A stretch of 9,017 nucleotides of DNA from JBFYTX01 sp964442335 (GTDB taxonomy: Bacteria > Chloroflexota > Dehalococcoidia > Dehalococcoidales > RBG-16-60-22): positions 1 through 9,017 of the forward strand of contig CAYTZI010000088.1 in NCBI GenBank assembly GCA_964442335.1, in the 5' to 3' direction. Position numbers and translations under genes: made by a program. Every line of letters begins with the position of its first letter. Position 1 is the first letter of the stretch. Positions 1-5,640 of this stretch are shown here, piece by piece. The notes beneath the pieces are model-generated. The model ran no database searches. It saw only the letters and a program-made list of their open reading frames with translations, and was not told the DNA's origin.

Positions 1-112
1 GGTGAGGTACAAAATAGAAGCAGGGCGTTTAAGAGGGGCGTCAGCCCCTCTTCTTATATTCCCCCTCTCCTTCATCCTGCCTCGTAAGGAGAGGGGGTAA
101 GGGGGTGAGGTA
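1..112 (-). repeat. Outer repeat block with two hairpins
   Basis: Two palindromes are stacked here. The first has 9-bp arms at 31-39 and 44-52 around a 4-nt loop. The second has 12-bp arms at 61-72 and 86-97 around a 13-nt loop, and is followed by a G-rich tail (98-112). Its C-run and G-run composition resembles short palindromic intergenic repeats seen in many copies in several bacterial groups. I recall this type but cannot name a catalogued family. The matching block at 8881-9017 keeps both palindromes but has a 31-nt loop in the second. Confidence 0.8.
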
Positions 113-274
113 AGACCAAAAGCTAAATCGCGACAAATTCCCCTTGTTTCTCCGCTCTTTTCGGCGCATTATATATACGGCAACCATATACGGATTTGAA
201 TTAAGAAAAATCAAAAACAAATAAAAACAATTCCCACGCACGGACTGAACGTAAAAACCGGCCTGAAAAAAAGA

Positions 275-354
275 AAAAACAAAAAAACAATTCCCACGAA
301 CGATTTGTTCGTGGGACTAAACAAAAAAATCGCGAAAATAAAAACAAAAAACAA
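275..354 (-). repeat. Inner 80-bp repeat block with 25-bp hairpin
   Basis: This block is made of runs of A broken by single C, around a strong palindrome. It matches the reverse complement of 8628-8707 without gaps. Only four positions differ: three inside the 5-nt hairpin loop (302-306) and one at 319. The near identity, beside a diverged neighbouring segment (113-274), suggests selection, gene conversion or recent copying of this block. Confidence 0.85.
281..316 (-). terminator. Hairpin plus T-tract inside the left repeat
   Basis: The arms at 292-301 and 307-316 pair perfectly over 10 bp around a 5-nt loop. On the minus strand the hairpin is followed by AATTG and then seven T residues (281-287). 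This is the form of a Rho-independent terminator for leftward transcription, downstream of the terminator at 367-393 and so possibly a backup. The same structure lies at 8666-8690 behind the rightward operon. Confidence 0.6.
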
Positions 355-366
355 TTCAGACGGGGT

Positions 367-393
367 AAAAAAACCGCGGCCTCACCGACCGCG
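367..393 (-). terminator. Rho-independent terminator of the leftward operon
   Basis: On the minus strand, the segment 393-387 pairs with 381-375 (7 bp including one G-T pair) around the 5-nt loop 382-386. One further base (374) then leads into seven consecutive T residues (373-367). It begins 17 bp past the stop codon of the GAF/HD-GYP gene, as expected for its transcript end. Confidence 0.7.
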
Positions 394-410
394 ATGGGTG
401 CACGGCTCTA

Positions 411-1556
411 TTAGCCTGTCTTCTTATGCATGTTCAGGTGAAGCCCGGATATCAAAGCCTTAACGGCCTCGGGGCAGAACTGCGTGCCGGAGCCCTTCTT
501 CAGCTCCTTGATGGACTGCTCGATGGTCAGCGCCGGCCGGTAAGGCCGCTCGATGGTCATGGAATCGAAAGCGTTCGCCACCCCGATGAGGCGCGCCCCA
601 AGGGGTATGTCCTCCCCCTTCAGCCCTGCAGGATATCCCTGGCCGTCGTACCTTTCATGGTGACACAGCACGAGCTCGGCAGCGCCTTCCAAGAACGGGA
701 TTTCATTCAGCAGTCTTGCCCCGATGGCAGGATGACTTTGCACCAGTCCCCACTCCGCCGGGGTCAGCGTATCGGATTTATTCAGTATCTTCGAATCAAT
801 GGCGATTTTACCCAGGTCATGCAGCATACTGGCATATTCCAGGGTCTCGATCTCCTCCGGCGTCAGCGAAAAGTAGGCGCTCGCCAGCAGTGTGTACTCT
901 GTCACGCGCTGTGAATGCCCCTGTATATTCGGGTCTTTGGCTTCGATGGCGGATATCGTCGCATTGATGGCGCCTTTGAACGCCTCCAGAATGGTCTGGT
1001 GAAGTCTGGCGTTCTCTATGGCTTCTGCCGTTGTGGAAGCGACGGCGTTGACGACGTCCAGGTCCCTGTCCTCGAAATAGTTGCCGTCAACCTTGTTGAG
1101 CACCTCGATAACGCCGAGTATCCGGTGATGGACGATCAGCGGCGCACATACGAGCGATTTGGTGACGAAACCGGTGGTGGCATCTATGACTTTATGGAAA
1201 TTGGCGCTTCTGGTGACGTCGTTGACTATCAGGGGTTTACCCGTGCGGGCGACCTGCCCGGCGATACCGTACTGGCTGTTCAGCTTTACGTGCTTCAGGA
1301 CCTTGCTTACCGGGCCCGATGCCGCCTCGAAGTACAGCTCCTGGTCGTTGTCCCTGAAGAGTAGTATCGAAGCCGCTTCTACGCCCAGCACCGTCTGCGC
1401 CATTTTGAGGACCTGTTCCAGCATCTGTGTCAAACGCGGCACCGGCCTGACTTTCTTGTTTACCTCGTAAATAAGCTCCGACACCGCTTTGCCGGCCCCT
1501 TCGAAGTGTCCCAGCAAGGCCGTGGTAGATTTTAGTGAATCCTGGTCCATTTCCAT
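411..1556 (-). CDS. GAF plus HD-GYP domain protein (putative cyclic-dinucleotide phosphodiesterase)
   Basis: This 381-residue cytoplasmic signalling protein has no membrane segments. A GAF sensor domain spans about residues 43-185, and an HD-GYP domain spans about 190-375. HD-GYP enzymes typically hydrolyse cyclic di-GMP using a bi- or trinuclear metal site. Visible motifs are E205 and H214 (EAKD...GHS), H246-D247 with K250 (HDLGK), H275-P276, H299-H300, and the signature HHERYDGQGYP (299-309). One key position is altered: the last metal-ligand Asp of the usual VADxxDA motif reads N328 (VANAFDS). The usual FDP near the C-terminus reads FCP (360-362). Activity may therefore be reduced or changed. 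The start is supported by AAGGAG six bases upstream of ATG. The gene lies 60 bp behind the cyclase gene on the same strand and is probably co-transcribed with it. The fold is certain; catalysis is not. Confidence 0.9.
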   Translation of the reverse strand: MEMDQDSLKSTTALLGHFEGAGKAVSELIYEVNKKVRPVPRLTQMLEQVLKMAQTVLGVEAASILLFRDNDQELYFEAASGPVSKVLKHVKLNSQYGIAGQVARTGKPLIVNDVTRSANFHKVIDATTGFVTKSLVCAPLIVHHRILGVIEVLNKVDGNYFEDRDLDVVNAVASTTAEAIENARLHQTILEAFKGAINATISAIEAKDPNIQGHSQRVTEYTLLASAYFSLTPEEIETLEYASMLHDLGKIAIDSKILNKSDTLTPAEWGLVQSHPAIGARLLNEIPFLEGAAELVLCHHERYDGQGYPAGLKGEDIPLGARLIGVANAFDSMTIERPYRPALTIEQSIKELKKGSGTQFCPEAVKALISGLHLNMHKKTG

Positions 1557-1616
1557 CTAGTGCTCCTTACTCTTGTCGGATATGGATACCTTATATAATC
1601 GCTGGCGATAGATTTT

Positions 1617-2441
1617 TTATATCCTCGCTACCGATTCCAGGTTATGGAATAGACTCTGCTGCTTTTCGCTCAGCCTTATGAATTCGTCCCTCACCACCCA
1701 GACCATCTCGTTATCACCCACGCCGCGTATGGAAATATACTTGGGCACAAAGGCACGCAGTTCCTCGGCGGGCAGGTACTCTCTAACAGGAAAACCACGG
1801 TGCGGGAAACAAAACGTGAGTGACTCCAGTTGGGAAAGCCTTGAGGCGTTATTGATACAATTTCCCACGAAATCCCTGCCATCCCCGATGGTAAAGACCT
1901 TACCGCGGGCCATGCCGCACCGCAGCAAAGACGGTGGTTTGTTCACCGCCCGGCTTACCCGGGGATAAAATATCCGCCGGTAATCTTTACAAACTCCGTA
2001 AAGCATCGTCACCAGTCGGCAAATCTGTTCATTATCCATGCGGTAAGTGTCCCAGACAAGCAGTACACCGTCCCCTAGAAACTTCACCAGTACGGGGAAC
2101 TCGCCCCAGTATTCCTTACGATTGTTGAAAGTCTCCTCGCAGAGACCCTCACGTATGCTGTTGAAGAACCAGCCCAGGAAATCATTAAGAAACTTGGGGA
2201 TAGCCAGGTACGAATCGGCCTGGCTGCAAAAAGCTGTGAAACCGGTAAGGTCGAGCACGGCGGCAACGGCCTCTTTCTCTCTGCAGGGCACGCTCATGTC
2301 CCCGAGATTTAGCATAGAAGGGCTAAACCTTCGGACGATTTCGTTATCGATAACCCTTCTAATTCTCGTTTGACTGTTTATCACCGGGGCAACGGGTCGC
2401 CTGGAGATAACGCGACGTACCAGTACTCTTTTCATGATCAT
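1617..2441 (-). CDS. Class III adenylate/guanylate cyclase domain protein, probably adenylate cyclase
   Basis: This is a 274-residue soluble protein with an arginine-rich N-terminus (about residues 4-38) and a class III cyclase catalytic domain (about 56-250). All six residues that define a working class III site can be placed by comparison with mycobacterial cyclase Rv1625c. The metal ligands are D64 (VLDLTGFT) and D124 (KFLGDG). The purine-selecting pair is K120 and D190. The transition-state pair is N197 and R201 (INNASRL). Spacings K to D (4), D to N (7) and N to R (4) match the family. The Lys/Asp pair points to ATP and cAMP rather than GTP. The stretch between D64 and K120 is longer than usual, suggesting a small insertion. 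ATG at 2441 is preferred because AAAGG lies seven bases upstream; a second in-frame ATG is two codons later. It is the promoter-proximal gene of the leftward unit. Confidence 0.88.
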   Translation of the reverse strand: MIMKRVLVRRVISRRPVAPVINSQTRIRRVIDNEIVRRFSPSMLNLGDMSVPCREKEAVAAVLDLTGFTAFCSQADSYLAIPKFLNDFLGWFFNSIREGLCEETFNNRKEYWGEFPVLVKFLGDGVLLVWDTYRMDNEQICRLVTMLYGVCKDYRRIFYPRVSRAVNKPPSLLRCGMARGKVFTIGDGRDFVGNCINNASRLSQLESLTFCFPHRGFPVREYLPAEELRAFVPKYISIRGVGDNEMVWVVRDEFIRLSEKQQSLFHNLESVARI

Positions 2442-2464
2442 ATCAAAGCCTTTATCAGCTTTCG

Positions 2465-2492
2465 ATTATAGTACGCCCGTCATGATAAACAA
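2465..2492 (-). promoter_or_regulatory. Candidate promoter of the leftward operon
   Basis: On the minus strand a perfect -10 hexamer TATAAT occupies 2470-2465. A weak -35, TTGTTT (2492-2487), lies 16 bp upstream. The predicted start point would leave a leader of only about 16-18 nt before ATG at 2441, enough for the AAAGG ribosome site. The -35 is poor, so an activator may be needed. Confidence 0.45.
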
Positions 2493-2506
2493 AACATAAA
2501 ATTCAT

Positions 2507-2624
2507 CGTTACCCTTCTAAATATAATGTTAAAAAAAATATTAACACCATGCATCACCAGTTACGTGTTGTTGTAACGAAAATGAAAAAAGGTGGAGAGA
2601 GGTATTGACAAAACAGGTGTAACG
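2507..2624. promoter_or_regulatory. Cluster of GTAAC motifs between the divergent promoters
   Basis: GTAAC occurs on the plus strand at 2573-2577 and 2619-2623, and on the minus strand at 2508-2512 and 2560-2564. The copy at 2619 lies inside the spacer of the rightward promoter. The copy at 2573 is followed six bases later by GAAAA. That resembles GTnAC-n6-GAAAC, the recalled consensus of the actinobacterial regulator GlnR. A CACCA direct repeat with 10-bp period (2545-2549 and 2555-2559) is also present; OmpR-type regulators often bind such direct repeats. The region is AT-rich, so chance matches are possible. Binding is an inference. Confidence 0.3.
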
Positions 2625-2633
2625 TGATAATAT
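2605..2633 (+). promoter_or_regulatory. Strong sigma70-type promoter of the glutamate synthase operon
   Basis: A consensus -35 TTGACA (2605-2610) is followed by a 17-bp spacer and the -10 hexamer TAATAT (2628-2633). A TG one base upstream of the -10 (2625-2626) makes it an extended -10. The start point should fall near 2640, giving a leader of about 40 nt before the first gene at 2679. Confidence 0.75.
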
Positions 2634-2637
2634 TAAT

Positions 2638-2659
2638 ATACGGAAATAGGTTTCCGTAT
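2638..2659. promoter_or_regulatory. Perfect inverted repeat at the expected transcription start
   Basis: The arms ATACGGAAA (2638-2646) and TTTCCGTAT (2651-2659) are exact reverse complements separated by 4 bp. The element begins right after the -10 box, so it covers roughly +1 to +20. It could be an operator for a dimeric repressor. It could also form a hairpin at the extreme 5' end of the mRNA that protects the transcript. The sequence alone does not decide between these. Confidence 0.5.
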
Positions 2660-2678
2660 TCCGCTTTTAGGAAAGAGG

Positions 2679-3149
2679 ATGAAAAAGGTATACTTAAAAG
2701 AGTCCGCCTGCATCGCCTGTAAACTTTGCGAAGTCTACTGCCGGCTCCAAAGATCAAGTTCCGGCGACCTCGTTAAAGCTTTTAAAAAGGAATCCCCGCG
2801 ACCGCTACCCGGGGTCCGCGTGGACGAGTTCGGCGCTCTTTCGCTATCGGTACGCTGCCAGCATTGTGAAGACGCCCCCTGTGTCCGCGCCTGCCTCACC
2901 GGTGCTCTGTCCCGAGATCCGCTAACCGGTATTGTAACTGTTGACGAGGAACGTTGTATTGGCTGCGGGACCTGCATCCTGGTCTGCCCGCTGGGAGTGC
3001 CGCAGCTCGATAATACACGGAAAAAGATGGTTAAATGTGACCTCTGCCAGGGAGAAGAAATACCCGCGTGCGTCGCCAACTGCCCCAATGAGGCACTGGT
3101 CTACGCGGAGACGAACGATATTCAGCTGGAACAGGCGGTACTGAAATGA
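2679..3149 (+). CDS. Four-cluster [4Fe-4S] ferredoxin-like electron-transfer protein
   Basis: This 156-residue polyferredoxin belongs to the HycB/CooF/DmsB-like group. Sixteen cysteines fall in four quartets: C11/C14/C17/C21, C60/C63/C68/C72, C93/C96/C99/C103 and C120/C123/C131/C135. This is enough for four [4Fe-4S] clusters. No signal peptide or Tat motif is present, so it acts in the cytoplasm. Proteins of this shape pass electrons between a partner flavoprotein or oxidoreductase and a second enzyme. It is the first gene of the operon, with an AGGAAAGAGG ribosome site directly before ATG. It overlaps the next gene by 4 bp (ATGA), implying coupled translation. From context I infer that it relays electrons between the downstream flavoprotein and the glutamate synthase core. 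The fold is certain, the partner is inferred. Confidence 0.9.
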   Translation: MKKVYLKESACIACKLCEVYCRLQRSSSGDLVKAFKKESPRPLPGVRVDEFGALSLSVRCQHCEDAPCVRACLTGALSRDPLTGIVTVDEERCIGCGTCILVCPLGVPQLDNTRKKMVKCDLCQGEEIPACVANCPNEALVYAETNDIQLEQAVLK

Positions 3150-4489
3150 CCGTAATCACTAAAACCGAATACTTAATCATCGGCAACTCGGTCGGCGGTA
3201 TCGGCGCGGCAGAAGCTATCCGAGGAGCGGATAAGGAGGGATTGATCACCATCGTCTCCGATGAACCCTACTCTGTTTATTCGCGCCCGCTTATTTCCGA
3301 TTACCTCGCCAACCCGGGCACAATCGAGAAGATGCTTTACCGTAAGCCGGATTTTTACCAGGAAAACAGCATCCAGACGGTTCTTGGAGAAAGAGTGCTA
3401 AAGATAGACTCTGAAAAGCACACGGTCACCCTTTCCTGCGGGCAGGAAATACACTGGAGAAAACTGCTGCTTGCTACCGGCGGCGCGCCAATTATCCCGT
3501 CTACTCCCGGTGTCGACCTGGCGGGAGTCTTCACGTTTAACAAACTCGACGATGCCAAGGCAATAGACGGTTTTTTGAAAGACCGCAACCAGGTGAAAGC
3601 GGTGGTCATCGGGGGCGGACTGATAGGCGTCAGCGTCACCGAGGCACTGGTGAAGCGGGGCGTCTACGTGACCGTTTTGGAGATGAAGGACCGGATTCTT
3701 AACACTATCCTGGATGAAGAAGCATCGGCGATGGAAGCGCGGACTCTTGAACAAAACGGCGTCGGCATTATCACCGGGCATACCGCCGCAAGAATCAGCT
3801 CTCATGTAAGGGGAGAGGTCAGCGGCGTTACCCTGGACGACGGCCGGACGCTGGACTGTGAGATGGTGGTTATCGCCATCGGCGTGCGGCCGCGCCTGGA
3901 GCTTGCTAAAGAGGCCGGAATCATAACAAACCGCGGCATCGTGGTCGACCGCTTTATGATGACGTCCGCGCCCGATATCTACGCCTGCGGCGACGCTGCC
4001 GAGGCTTACGACTTCGTCCTCGGGGAAGACCGGCCCACACCCGTATGGCCCAACGCGTACGAAGGGGGGAGGGTGGCCGGTCTCAACATGGCCGGCGTCC
4101 CCACCGAATACCGTGGCGGGACGGCCCTGAATGCCCTGAAATACTTCGGCATCAATATCGTCTCGGCGGGAATGGTCGCTTCACCTGACGCCGGTACCGA
4201 GATGCTGACCTTTAAGCGCAACGGAATCTACCGGAAGGCAGTAATCAAAAACGGTAAGCTGTCCGGCTTTATCTTCGCCGGCGACATCGGCAAATCCGGC
4301 ATACTTTACAACCTGATGAAGGACGGAATTGACGTCACCGATTTTAAAGAAAGGCTGGTCGCCGATGATTTTGGCCTGGCTTCTCTTCCCGAGGCAATCT
4401 GGCGGGAGCGCCTGCCCGCTCCGGCCGCAGGCTCCGTGATAATATCCGGAGCGCCGGAAAAGCCGGAAGAAGCCTTCATCGGGGACTAG
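3146..4489 (+). CDS. FAD-dependent pyridine nucleotide oxidoreductase (NADH oxidase / NirB N-terminal type)
   Basis: This 447-residue flavoprotein has the two-dinucleotide-domain fold of pyridine nucleotide-disulfide oxidoreductases. The FAD-binding motif is at the N-terminus (G13, G17, G18 in IIGNSVGGIG). An ATGG contact lies at 110-113. The NAD site is VVIGGGLIG (153-161). The second FAD signature is YACGDAAE (279-286). An acidic residue at the end of the second strand of the NAD domain (E179) favours NADH over NADPH. There is no active-site CxxC, so it is not a thioredoxin- or lipoamide-reductase type. Starting inside the stop of the ferredoxin gene, it forms a pair with it. Together they could do the job of GltD, the glutamate synthase small subunit, which joins Fe-S and FAD/NAD domains in one chain. 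The true electron donor is not shown by sequence. NADH oxidase or rubredoxin/ferredoxin reductase are alternatives. Confidence 0.87.
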   Translation: MTVITKTEYLIIGNSVGGIGAAEAIRGADKEGLITIVSDEPYSVYSRPLISDYLANPGTIEKMLYRKPDFYQENSIQTVLGERVLKIDSEKHTVTLSCGQEIHWRKLLLATGGAPIIPSTPGVDLAGVFTFNKLDDAKAIDGFLKDRNQVKAVVIGGGLIGVSVTEALVKRGVYVTVLEMKDRILNTILDEEASAMEARTLEQNGVGIITGHTAARISSHVRGEVSGVTLDDGRTLDCEMVVIAIGVRPRLELAKEAGIITNRGIVVDRFMMTSAPDIYACGDAAEAYDFVLGEDRPTPVWPNAYEGGRVAGLNMAGVPTEYRGGTALNALKYFGINIVSAGMVASPDAGTEMLTFKRNGIYRKAVIKNGKLSGFIFAGDIGKSGILYNLMKDGIDVTDFKERLVADDFGLASLPEAIWRERLPAPAAGSVIISGAPEKPEEAFIGD

Positions 4490-4511
4490 CTCAGGGACTA
4501 AAGGAACTCCC

Positions 4512-5639
4512 ATGGAAAATCTGATTCAATTGAACAACACTCATAATGACGACAAGGTAATCGACGCCTGCTCTATATTCGGGGCGATGGATAAGGCGGG
4601 ACGCCGGTTCTCGGGGGAAGGCGTCATTAAAGCTATCGCCAACATGCACGACCGCGGCAACGGCCTGGGCGGCGGTTTTGCCGTCTACGGGCTTTACCCG
4701 GAGCATTGCCAGGAGTACGCCTTCCATATCATGTACCTGAGCCATGAAGGCAAACAGGCCACGGAAGATTTCCTGCGACACCACTTCAATATCGTCTGGC
4801 AGGAAGAAGTGCCGACACGCAAGGTAGCGGCAATCAAGAATCCCCCGATGGTCTACCGCTATTTCGTGGAGCTGGCGCCCATATTCACCAAAGGCCAGCC
4901 GGAAGAGGACTACGAGGACTACATCGTGGACAGAGTCATGGAGATAAACACGGGACTGAAAGACAGCTTCGTGTTCTCCAGCGGCAAAAACATGGCCGTC
5001 TTTAAAGGCGTGGGATATCCGGAAGAAATCGCGGAGCACTTCCGCCTTGAAGAGTACCACGGCTATCTCTGGACGGCGCACGGTCGCTTCCCGACCAATA
5101 CGTCGGCATGGTGGGGCGGGGCGCACCCTTTCTCGATACTGGACTGGACGGTGGTGCATAACGGCGAGATTTCCTCCTACGGGATAAACCGCCGCTACCT
5201 GGAGCAGTTCGGCTACCACTGCACCATGCAGACGGACACGGAGGTCATCGCTTACGCGGTCGACCTGCTGATACGGCGGCACGGGCTGCCGCTGGAAATC
5301 GCCGCTAAAGTGCTGGCGGCGCCTTTCTGGGACGATATCGGGCGCATGCCGGAAAGCGAACAAAAGCTCACGCAGGCGCTGCGGCAGGTCTACGGTAGCC
5401 TGCTTCTAAACGGGCCTTTCGCCGTTATCATCGCCCGCGGCGGAGAGATGATAGGGCTAACCGACCGCATCCGGCTGCGGCCGCTGACCGCCGGCGAAAA
5501 GGGCGACATGCTTTATCTCTCCTCGGAGGAGTCCGCCATACGCCTGGTCGCCCCGGAGCTTGACAGCGTGTGGTCGCCCGAGGGCGGACAGCCGGTCATC
5601 GCCCGGTTGAAAGAGAAAGCGGCGACGGGGGTGAACTAA
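4512..5639 (+). CDS. Class II glutamine amidotransferase subunit of split glutamate synthase (GltB N-terminal / GlxB type)
   Basis: This 375-residue protein matches the ammonia-releasing domain of glutamate synthase. Class II amidotransferases use an N-terminal cysteine freed by processing. Here C20 (ACSIFG) follows a predicted 19-residue propeptide. Glutamine-binding motifs are all visible: HDRGNG (46-51), GRFPTNT with R192, AHPF (204-207), HNGEI (216-220) and TDTEV with D242. The motif after the cysteine is CSIFG rather than the common CGIFG or CGVGF. The start has AAGGA (4501-4505) upstream, 22 bp after the preceding gene. The next gene begins one base after its stop. Standing alone rather than fused to the synthase core, it matches the dissected arrangement of archaeal-type glutamate synthase, GlxBCD, and N-methylglutamate synthase (MgsABC). 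Confidence 0.9.
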   Translation: MENLIQLNNTHNDDKVIDACSIFGAMDKAGRRFSGEGVIKAIANMHDRGNGLGGGFAVYGLYPEHCQEYAFHIMYLSHEGKQATEDFLRHHFNIVWQEEVPTRKVAAIKNPPMVYRYFVELAPIFTKGQPEEDYEDYIVDRVMEINTGLKDSFVFSSGKNMAVFKGVGYPEEIAEHFRLEEYHGYLWTAHGRFPTNTSAWWGGAHPFSILDWTVVHNGEISSYGINRRYLEQFGYHCTMQTDTEVIAYAVDLLIRRHGLPLEIAAKVLAAPFWDDIGRMPESEQKLTQALRQVYGSLLLNGPFAVIIARGGEMIGLTDRIRLRPLTAGEKGDMLYLSSEESAIRLVAPELDSVWSPEGGQPVIARLKEKAATGVN

Positions 5640-5640
5640 G

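Larger units (their letters stand above)
1..354 (-). repeat. Left copy of composite inverted repeat (gene-free stretch 1-410)
   Basis: This gene-free stretch is almost wholly repeat. It matches the reverse complement of 8628-9017 in the same block order. The outer block (1-112 against 8881-9017) is nearly identical over its terminal 70 bp: 1-70 aligns to 8947-9017 with one substitution and one extra base. The inner block (275-354 against 8628-8707) is 80 bp, gap-free, with 4 mismatches. Between them the copies have diverged but keep a recognisable patch, 125-143 against 8837-8855, with 17 of 19 positions the same. A partial tandem unit is also present: 223-242 resembles 283-302 with one mismatch, exactly 60 bp apart. 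Read on the minus strand, the repeat follows the leftward operon in the same polarity as the right copy follows the rightward operon. The short open frame here (41-241, minus) is judged spurious. Confidence 0.85.

Noticed and set aside
41..241. Short open frame (66 codons, minus strand) in the left repeat
   Set aside because: Its C-terminal half translates the low-complexity C-run/G-run palindrome, it has no convincing ribosome site, and its resemblance to the peptide from 8738-8920 is explained by the DNA repeat.
210..360. CRISPR-like array in the A-rich left end
   Set aside because: There are only two imperfect units 60 bp apart, the sequence between them is low-complexity, and no cas gene is present.
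4491..5363. Long antisense frame (290 codons) opposite the amidotransferase gene
   Set aside because: The plus-strand frame has clear motifs for a known family throughout. The antisense frame is a by-product of GC-rich third positions and shows no domain.
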